Origin: Flavobacteriaceae bacterium
GTDB taxonomy: Bacteria > Bacteroidota > Bacteroidia > Flavobacteriales > Flavobacteriaceae
NCBI GenBank assembly: GCA_947461795.1
Contig: CANHMG010000012.1
Coordinates: forward strand, 1-36,239
Direction: 5' to 3'
DNA length: 36,239 bases
Part shown: positions 16,369-23,632 of the stretch, one piece after another
Numbering within the stretch: position 1 is the stretch's first letter
Layout of the letters: each line of letters begins with the position of its first letter
Notes under the pieces: model-generated
The model's input: only the letters and a program-made list of their open reading frames with translations
The model's database searches: none
What the model was told of the DNA's origin: nothing
Translations under genes and position numbers: made by a program

Positions 16369-17499
16369 ATGAAACGAATTTATTTTTTACTAATTAGTGT
16401 ATTAATTTTAACGCTATTTGTTATTTCTTGTTCATTAAATAATGATGAAGAATATATAGATATTAAGGAATCAAATAGAACAAGCAACCCAATATCTGGC
16501 CCAGTTAGATTTGATTTTACACAAGTTCCTTTAGCCAAACTTTCCGATTATCATTTTTTTATTGGTCCTTTAAAAAACCAAACTCCAGGCTATAAGGTTG
16601 TGCCTTATTCACCAGCAAGTACTCTTTTTACAGATTATGCTTCCAAAAAAAGATTTATTTGGATGCCACCCAATGTAAAAGCCACCTACACTGCAGACAA
16701 TAAAATATTGAATTTTCCAGTGGGAACAGTTTTATTAAAAACTTTTTATTACACAACGATTCAACCTAATAATACTACTAAAATCATTGAAACTCGAGTA
16801 ATGATTTTGAAATCTGATGGTTGGAAATTTTATGAATATATATGGAATGAGGATCAAACAGAAGCTTTTTTAGTTTCGGGTCCTGATTTTGCAAATGGAA
16901 GTAGTGTGACTATTACGTTTAGAAAACCAAATAATGAAATCATTACTACGGATTATAGAATTCCTTCCGATGCAGAATGTTTTGCCTGTCACAAACTAAA
17001 CGAACAAGCTACGCCAATTGGTGTAAAACCACAAAACTTAAATGTTGATTACTTGTATCCAAGAGGAAACAGAAACCAATTACTGTATCTTTTACAACAA
17101 GGGTATTTAGCAAGCTACCCTTCGAATATTGTTACAACTGTTGATTATCATGACACCACAAAATCTCTAGACTTGAGGGCTCGTTCCTATTTAGATATTA
17201 ATTGTGCCCATTGTCATCAAGATCATGCCCGTTGTGATTATCGTGCTTTACGATTTGCTTTTAGCGAAACTACAAACCCAACCAATCTTGGTATTTGTGT
17301 TATCGCTGCAGAGGAAATAAGTCCAATTTTACAAAAACTAATTACGCCTGGAAATTTTGATAAATCTATCGTTCATTATAGAGTTAGCTCAAACGATGAA
17401 AGCGAAAGGATGCCATTGCTTGGAAGAACAATAGTGCATGATGAAGGAATCAATCTTTTAGAACAATGGATATTATCTTTAACACAAACGTGTGATTAA
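16369..17499 (+). CDS. Dihaem c-type cytochrome lipoprotein, SO2930-like (copy 1)
   Basis: The 376-aa lipoprotein (lipobox FVISC, Cys21) has acidic residues just after the Cys (SLNNDEE), suggesting export to the cell surface. Two CxxCH haem-c motifs are present: CFACH at 204-208 and CAHCH at 279-283. A conserved SERMPLLGRTIVHDEG near the C-terminus may supply an axial Met. The N-terminal 190 residues lack haem motifs and are probably beta-rich. The pattern fits the SO2930-type dihaem cytochrome family as I recall it. An electron-transfer role is likely; the partner is unknown. The next gene starts 42 bases downstream and encodes a T9SS-secreted protein, so both are probably in one operon. It is paralogous to 22441..23610. 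Confidence 0.85.
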   Translation: MKRIYFLLISVLILTLFVISCSLNNDEEYIDIKESNRTSNPISGPVRFDFTQVPLAKLSDYHFFIGPLKNQTPGYKVVPYSPASTLFTDYASKKRFIWMPPNVKATYTADNKILNFPVGTVLLKTFYYTTIQPNNTTKIIETRVMILKSDGWKFYEYIWNEDQTEAFLVSGPDFANGSSVTITFRKPNNEIITTDYRIPSDAECFACHKLNEQATPIGVKPQNLNVDYLYPRGNRNQLLYLLQQGYLASYPSNIVTTVDYHDTTKSLDLRARSYLDINCAHCHQDHARCDYRALRFAFSETTNPTNLGICVIAAEEISPILQKLITPGNFDKSIVHYRVSSNDESERMPLLGRTIVHDEGINLLEQWILSLTQTCD

Positions 17500-17541
17500 T
17501 TGTTATTAAACAAAAATTAAAAAACCCTAATACAAATACTA

Positions 17542-19587
17542 ATGAAAAAATCTTTACCTTTTATTTTTACATTCTTTTGTTTTGCTTTATCTTTTGCGCA
17601 AGAACATTGTGATAGTGCATTAACTGTTGCTCTTGGATCTACTACAACAGCTCCAGCTTTCACGAATGAAATAGGAGAAATACCTACACAGCTTTGTGGA
17701 TTAACAAATCAAAACGGTATTCCGGCAACTAAAGGAAAATGGTATACGTTTACTGCTACAGAAAACAATACAGTCACTGTTACAACATTTTTACCACAAA
17801 ACAATAATTCAGACACTCGTTTTATTGTATATTCAGGAAGCTGTACAAGTTTGACATGTGTTGGATCTAACGATGATTATAACGGTACAAATTCTTCGCA
17901 ACTTACATTTGCTATTACAACAGGAACAGTATATACTATTGCTTTCGACAATAGATACAGTTCTGCTGGGTTTGATTTTAGAATAACCATTGCTCCACCA
18001 CCAGCACCAGATAGATTGTCATTCACTTCTACACCCGTTGCAGGAATAGCTGGAGGTTATAATAATTGTATTGCAGATATGAATGGTGATTACAGAGATG
18101 ATATTGTTTCTGCTATTAATACAACGCAACTAGCTATTTCATACCAACAAGTAGGTGGAGGATTTACAACTTCTACTTATGCACTTTCTAATACCTCTGT
18201 TTTGCCTTCTTGGAGTATTGCTGCTGGTGATTATGATAATAACGGATATAATGACTTAATCTTTGGTTCAGGAAGTGGCATTGTTTTTTTGAAATCCAAT
18301 TCAGATGGAACAGCATATACTACTGATAGAAAAACTCAAAGTTATTTAGTACAACGGACTAATTTTGTAGATATAAACAATGATGGAAAATTAGATGCTT
18401 TTGCTTGTGATGATAATGCACCCAATAGACGCTACATGAATGATGGTGTAAATATGAATCACATTCAAGGTGGTATTGGTGATTTTGCAAGTGGAGGAAA
18501 TTATGCTTCTTTATGGAGTGATTTTGATAATGATGGAGATATTGATATGCACTTGTCTAAATGTGGCCAAGGTGGATCTGGTGTAGGAGGAAACATTAAC
18601 CAGATGTTCAATAACAATGGAGATGGAACCTATACAAATATTGCCGCAGCCGCTAATATGGCAGATGCGGAACAAACATGGTCTTCAGCAGTTGGTGATT
18701 TTAATAATGATGGTTGGATGGATGTAATTGTGGGTGTAAATTCACTATCAGACGGAAATACGAACGTAAAAAGAAATAATGGAGACGGAACATTTACAAG
18801 TATTACAGTAGGTTCAGGATACGATACAATTTTCACTACAGGTAGAGAATATGTTGCACATGATTTTGATAACGATGGGTTTTTAGATGTTTTAAATTCT
18901 GGAAGTACTATCATGTTTGGAGACGGAAATTTTCATTTCACACCAAATCCAAATACGTATCCTTTATCTTCGGTTGACAGACCTGTTGGGGATTTAAATA
19001 ATGATGGATTTTTAGACATTCAAAACGGGAATAATGTATTGTTTAATAATGGTAACATAAATCATTGGATAAAAATAAATTTACAAGGAATTCAAAGTAA
19101 CCGAAATGGAATTGGTGCTAGAATAGAATTGTATGGTGCTTGGGGAAAACAAATTAGAGATGTTCAAAGTGGTACTGGTTTTCAAAACATGAGTAGTATT
19201 AACGCACATTTTGGTATTGGTTTAGAAACTCAAATAACAAAAGTAGTAGTAAAATGGCCTTCTGGAACTGTTGATACAATTAACAATCCATCTTCTGATC
19301 AATCTTTATATGTACTTGAAGGTTCAACTGCTTTAGCAAATACAAATTTTAATAATTCCGAATTCAGTTTGTATCCAATTCCAACTAAGAATATATTAAA
19401 CATTAAAACTAATAATTCTTTTATAATACAAACAGCACAAGTATATGAATTAACTGGAAAATTAGTATTAAATTCTGAGGTTATTAATGCAACTATAAAT
19501 GTAGAGTTCTTAACAAAAGGAACATACATACTTAAAGTAACAGATTCAAAAGGAAAAGTGTATTCTCAAAAATTTAATAAAGAGTAA
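17542..19587 (+). CDS. T9SS-secreted CRTAC-like protein: FG-GAP propeller plus ASPIC/UnbV (copy 1)
   Basis: The 681-aa secreted protein has a signal peptide (..CFALSFAQ), one N-terminal beta-rich domain at about 20-150 (VYSGSCTSLTCVGSNDDYNG) and seven calcium-loop motifs of the DxDxDGxxD kind (for example DINNDGKLD, DFDNDGDID, DFNNDGWMD, DLNNDGFLD), consistent with a seven-bladed propeller. An ASPIC/UnbV domain follows at about 510-595 (NGIGARIELYGAWGKQIRDV, then AHFGIG and VVKWPSGTVD), and then a type A T9SS sorting domain (FSLYPIPTKNILNI..GTYILKV). CRTAC-like proteins are secreted Ca-binding proteins without a known enzyme activity. It is the downstream partner of the dihaem cytochrome. Confidence 0.88.
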   Translation: MKKSLPFIFTFFCFALSFAQEHCDSALTVALGSTTTAPAFTNEIGEIPTQLCGLTNQNGIPATKGKWYTFTATENNTVTVTTFLPQNNNSDTRFIVYSGSCTSLTCVGSNDDYNGTNSSQLTFAITTGTVYTIAFDNRYSSAGFDFRITIAPPPAPDRLSFTSTPVAGIAGGYNNCIADMNGDYRDDIVSAINTTQLAISYQQVGGGFTTSTYALSNTSVLPSWSIAAGDYDNNGYNDLIFGSGSGIVFLKSNSDGTAYTTDRKTQSYLVQRTNFVDINNDGKLDAFACDDNAPNRRYMNDGVNMNHIQGGIGDFASGGNYASLWSDFDNDGDIDMHLSKCGQGGSGVGGNINQMFNNNGDGTYTNIAAAANMADAEQTWSSAVGDFNNDGWMDVIVGVNSLSDGNTNVKRNNGDGTFTSITVGSGYDTIFTTGREYVAHDFDNDGFLDVLNSGSTIMFGDGNFHFTPNPNTYPLSSVDRPVGDLNNDGFLDIQNGNNVLFNNGNINHWIKINLQGIQSNRNGIGARIELYGAWGKQIRDVQSGTGFQNMSSINAHFGIGLETQITKVVVKWPSGTVDTINNPSSDQSLYVLEGSTALANTNFNNSEFSLYPIPTKNILNIKTNNSFIIQTAQVYELTGKLVLNSEVINATINVEFLTKGTYILKVTDSKGKVYSQKFNKE

Positions 19588-19818
19588 TAAGATAAGTTGA
19601 ATGTTCTAAATATAAAAAAATAGAATAGTCAATTTATAAATGACAATTAAAATTAAAAGCATTCTTTCAATACTTTAATTTGAAAATTAAAGAAGGGTGT
19701 TTTTAATTTTAGTTGTCTTATTTAATTATAACAAATACGCTTTACAAGAAATTATTTAGCTTTTATTCTAGAATTATTAAGTTAGATAAAATGAATATTA
19801 ATCAAAAAACCAAAAAAA

Positions 19819-22296
19819 ATGAGAAGTCAATTTCACCAATTAAAAATTAATTTTTATCAAAAAATCGCATTACTATTATTTTGTTTGGGATTTCAATTAT
19901 CTAATGCTCAAAGCACTTGTTCTACTGCATTGCCTATTACAGCAGGTACAACTACTGTAGCGGCGATTACTGGAACAAACTTATCTTCTACATGTTCTAC
20001 GGCAGGTTTAGCAGAATGGTATTCCTATACACCTACTCAAAACTATAGTATTACTATAACTTCTGATATACTTATAAATATATGTAAGGATACTAATTTT
20101 AATGTATATACTGGATTGTGTGGTAGTTTAATATGTTATGCTGGAGATGATGATTCGGGCATAATAGCTTGTAATTCAGGTTCTGCAACTACCTATCTTT
20201 CTGTTGATACATTTGATGTAATTGCAGGTAATACGTATTATATTGCTTGGGATAATCGATGGAGTGCAGATGGGTTTGATTTTCAATTGATAGAAGCTCC
20301 TTTTGTACCAAATCTTTGTTCAACTGCAATGCCAATTACAACAGGAATAACTACTGTAAATGCTATAGACGGTGATAATATGGCAACTACATGTTCAACG
20401 ACAACTTTGGCTAAATGGTACGCATATACTCCAACTCAAAATGCTCACACAACAATTACATCTGATTTAAGTACTAACCTTTGTAAAGACACAAATTTTA
20501 GTGTTTATAGAGGTTCATGTACTGGTACATTTACCTGTGTTACTAGTGATGACAATTCTGGAATTTTAGCCTGTAATTCTGGAAATACAAATTCATTTTT
20601 ATCTAAAGCAACATTCGATGTATCAGCAGGGACAACCTATTATATCGTTTGGGATAACAAATGGAGTACAGATGGTTTTGATTTTGAAATAACTGAAGCG
20701 CCAATTATAGTTCCAATTAATTATACTAGTCAAACAATTAGTACTATAACAAGTAACTATAATATTTGTTTAGTAGACATGAATGGAGACCATTTAGATG
20801 ATGTTGTTGGAGTTTCAACAAACAATCTAAAAGTGCATTATCAAGGCACTGGTGGTGCTTTTACTGTTGCCAATTTTTCAGTTCCAGGAACGAGTTTTAT
20901 GCCATCATGGAGTTTAGCTGCTGGAGATTTAAACAAAGATGGGTATAATGATTTAATGTTAGGTGGTGGCAGCGGAGCTTCTTTTTGGACCTCTAATAAT
21001 ACAGGCACAGCCTACACAAGCTATACTCCAGGAGAATATATCTTTTGTCAAAGAACTAACTTTATTGACATCAATAATGATGGTAATTTAGATGCTTTTT
21101 CTTGCCATGATGTTGATCCAAACGTATATTATTTAAATGATGCTTTAGGCAATTTAACCTATTATCAATCTGGAACAACTCCAGGTGCGTATATGTTAGG
21201 AATTACTGCTAGTGGTGGTAATTATGCTTCCTTATGGACCGATTATGACAATGATGGCGATAGAGATATGTTTATTTCAAAATGTTCTGGACCTCCAAGT
21301 GAATTGCATAGAAACGATGGGAATGGTGTATTTACTGATATCTCAGCAATAGCTCAAATTAATGTTCAACCTATTCAATCATGGTCTTCTGCAATAGCGG
21401 ATTTTGATAATGATGGGGATATGGATATTATGATTGGTTCGAATGGAAGTGTTGGGAATAAATTTTTTAAAAACAACCTTGATATAACGAATTCAGTTGA
21501 AGAAGCTTTTACAGAAATCACAATAGGTTCTGGTTTAGATACCAATACGAATCCAAACAGAGATTATATTGCTTATGATTTTGATAACGATGGTTTTGTA
21601 GATATTCTAGGGGGTGGTAGCAAAATCATGTTCAATCAAGGAGACAATACATTTACTCCTATTGTTTATCCAAACGTTACAGTTGGAGCTGTAGGAGATT
21701 TAAATAATGATGGTTTTCTTGACTTTTTAAATGGAAGTACAATTAATTATGCTATTCCAAATCAAAACAATTGGTTTACTTTAGAATTGCAAGGAATTGA
21801 AAGTAATAGTAATGGAATTGGAGCTAGAATTGAATTGTATGGCCCATGGGGGAAACAAATTAGAGACATCAGAAGTGGTGAAGGATTTGAATATATGAGT
21901 TCATTGAACGCTCATTTCGGAATTGGATTAGCCAATACAATTGAAAAAGTTGTAATCAAATGGCCGTCAGGATTAGAAGATACAGTTCTAAATCCAGCTA
22001 TTAATCAATCTTTAAGAGTTACCGAAGGAGCCACCTTAGCTGTAAACAACTATACAAATTCTGAGTTTAGTATTTATCCTATTCCATCCAAACAATTTCT
22101 AAATATTAATATCAAATCAAATTCTACTCAGAATTTCAAATCAGCTCAAATTTTTGATTTAAACGGAAAATTAATTTTAGAATCTCTAGTAACTCCTTTA
22201 AAATTAAATATTGAATCAATCCAAAGTGGAACCTACCTTTTGTTATTAAAGAACGAAAATGGTAAAGGGTTTTCACAAAAATTTATTAAAGAATAA
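19819..22296 (+). CDS. T9SS-secreted CRTAC-like protein with two N-terminal domains (copy 2)
   Basis: The 825-aa protein has a signal peptide ending SNAQS and two tandem copies of a Cys-containing beta-rich domain of about 130 residues. Each copy begins CSTA.PIT.G.TTV and contains KDTNF.VY.G.C and TYYI.WDN.WS.DGFDF. The seven-motif FG-GAP region (DMNGDHLDD to DLNNDGFLD), the ASPIC/UnbV domain (RIELYGPWGKQIRDIRSGEG) and a T9SS type A tail ending GKGFSQKFIKE follow. A spacer of 231 bp separates it from copy 1, so it may have its own promoter; TAGCTTTT at about 19757 is a near match. No dihaem gene stands directly before it. A hairpin terminator follows. Confidence 0.87.
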   Translation: MRSQFHQLKINFYQKIALLLFCLGFQLSNAQSTCSTALPITAGTTTVAAITGTNLSSTCSTAGLAEWYSYTPTQNYSITITSDILINICKDTNFNVYTGLCGSLICYAGDDDSGIIACNSGSATTYLSVDTFDVIAGNTYYIAWDNRWSADGFDFQLIEAPFVPNLCSTAMPITTGITTVNAIDGDNMATTCSTTTLAKWYAYTPTQNAHTTITSDLSTNLCKDTNFSVYRGSCTGTFTCVTSDDNSGILACNSGNTNSFLSKATFDVSAGTTYYIVWDNKWSTDGFDFEITEAPIIVPINYTSQTISTITSNYNICLVDMNGDHLDDVVGVSTNNLKVHYQGTGGAFTVANFSVPGTSFMPSWSLAAGDLNKDGYNDLMLGGGSGASFWTSNNTGTAYTSYTPGEYIFCQRTNFIDINNDGNLDAFSCHDVDPNVYYLNDALGNLTYYQSGTTPGAYMLGITASGGNYASLWTDYDNDGDRDMFISKCSGPPSELHRNDGNGVFTDISAIAQINVQPIQSWSSAIADFDNDGDMDIMIGSNGSVGNKFFKNNLDITNSVEEAFTEITIGSGLDTNTNPNRDYIAYDFDNDGFVDILGGGSKIMFNQGDNTFTPIVYPNVTVGAVGDLNNDGFLDFLNGSTINYAIPNQNNWFTLELQGIESNSNGIGARIELYGPWGKQIRDIRSGEGFEYMSSLNAHFGIGLANTIEKVVIKWPSGLEDTVLNPAINQSLRVTEGATLAVNNYTNSEFSIYPIPSKQFLNINIKSNSTQNFKSAQIFDLNGKLILESLVTPLKLNIESIQSGTYLLLLKNENGKGFSQKFIKE

Positions 22297-22318
22297 ACAC
22301 TAAATTATATTTAAAAAG

Positions 22319-22367
22319 TATCGATTTTACATTTTCTTTTTTCTAAATGAAATCGATATTTTTTTAA
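22319..22367 (+). terminator. Terminator after CRTAC copy 2
   Basis: TATCGATTT..CATTT pairs with AAATG..AAATCGATA, followed by a run of seven T. The stem core ATCGATTT/AAATCGAT also occurs in the terminator after copy 3. Confidence 0.8.
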
Positions 22368-22413
22368 TAATATTGAACAAGAGCACTTTACTGTTTTATA
22401 TATATAAATTCAT

Positions 22414-22421
22414 TACATTTG
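22414..22421 (+). promoter_or_regulatory. Promoter -7 element of the second cytochrome-CRTAC unit
   Basis: TACATTTG matches TAnnTTTG and lies 19 bases before the ATG at 22441, after a strong terminator. The second unit is therefore probably transcribed on its own. Confidence 0.55.
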
Positions 22422-22440
22422 ATTTGCTATAAAATTTTCT

Positions 22441-23610
22441 ATGAAAAAACTCTACTTTTTATTATTATTTGTTGCTTTTTTAGCCTTCGGAATACATTCC
22501 TGTTCACTAAATAGTAATGAGGATTATATTCCATTAAATGAAGATTCTAATAAAAATGGAGGTGTCATTTCGGGTCCTATTACACTCGATTTATCTCAAG
22601 TCCCATTTCCTAAACTTTCTGACTATCATTTTTTTGTTGGTGAATTAAAAAATCAAAAACCAGGTTACAAGGTTTTACCATTTGAACCTGCAAGTTCTTT
22701 ATTTACAGATTACGCTCACAAGAAACGATTTGTATGGATGCCAAAAGGAACGAAAGCAACCTTCAATGGGGATTCAAAAGTATTAGAATTACCTATAGGA
22801 GCTGTTTTAATTAAAACTTTTTATTATACTAATGTACAGCCATTGAACACTACTCGAATCATCGAAACCCGTTTAATGATTCGAAAAGCTTCAGGTTGGA
22901 TATTTGCTGATTATGTATGGAATGATGAACAAACGGAAGCTTTTTATAGTCTTCAAGGTAGTTTTACTCCTATAACTTGGAAAGATGAAAACGATGTCAT
23001 AAAAAGTACTGAATATAGAATTCCTGCCGAAGCTCAATGCATTATTTGCCATAAAAAGAAAATACTTGTGAACGAAGTAGAACAAACTATCTTTTTACCT
23101 ATTGGAATAAAACCACAAAGCTTAAACTGGAATTATAATTACGGTACAAATACTAGAAACCAATTAACCAAATGGATTGAGCAAGGTTATTTATTGAATA
23201 ATTTTAGTTATCCAACTGTAACTAATACTGCTGTAAATTATAATGACACTTCAAAACCTATTGAACTGAGAGCTCGCTCGTATGTAGATATTAATTGTGC
23301 TCATTGTCATCAAAATGATAGACATTGTGACTACAGACCTATGCGTTTTGCATTTAATGAAACAGGTCTTGATAACGGACTAGGGAATACTAATTTGGGA
23401 GTTTGTGTAAACACAGAAGACATGCAAGATTTTCCAACCGAATTAAATACAATTGTAAAACCAGGAAGCATCGAAAGATCTATGATGTATTATAGGTTAA
23501 ATACAACTAACGAAGCCTACAGAATGCCTCTACATGGCAGAACAATAATTCATGAAGAAGGAATTGCACTCATAGAACAATGGATTAATTCTTTGCATGA
23601 TTGTCCTTAA
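22441..23610 (+). CDS. Dihaem c-type cytochrome lipoprotein, SO2930-like (copy 2)
   Basis: The 389-aa protein is a paralogue of 16369..17499 along its whole length. It has a lipobox (GIHSC) with SLNSNED after it, and shared blocks such as KLSDYHFF, YKV.P, SSLFTDYA.KKRF.WMP and NEEQTEAF-like segments. The two haem-c motifs are CIICH near 200 and CAHCH near 290, followed by AYRMPLHGRTIIHEEG. Between the haems it carries a short insertion (KKKILVNEVEQTIFL) that copy 1 lacks. The next gene begins 22 bases downstream, so a cytochrome-CRTAC operon is likely. An electron-transfer role at the cell surface is inferred from the haem motifs and the lipoprotein signal. Confidence 0.85.
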   Translation: MKKLYFLLLFVAFLAFGIHSCSLNSNEDYIPLNEDSNKNGGVISGPITLDLSQVPFPKLSDYHFFVGELKNQKPGYKVLPFEPASSLFTDYAHKKRFVWMPKGTKATFNGDSKVLELPIGAVLIKTFYYTNVQPLNTTRIIETRLMIRKASGWIFADYVWNDEQTEAFYSLQGSFTPITWKDENDVIKSTEYRIPAEAQCIICHKKKILVNEVEQTIFLPIGIKPQSLNWNYNYGTNTRNQLTKWIEQGYLLNNFSYPTVTNTAVNYNDTSKPIELRARSYVDINCAHCHQNDRHCDYRPMRFAFNETGLDNGLGNTNLGVCVNTEDMQDFPTELNTIVKPGSIERSMMYYRLNTTNEAYRMPLHGRTIIHEEGIALIEQWINSLHDCP

Positions 23611-23632
23611 AACTAATTAAAACTAAATACCA

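Noticed and set aside
20000-21300. SCHD and SKCSG in CRTAC copies as haem sites
   Set aside because: No CxxCH motif is present in any of the three CRTAC proteins.
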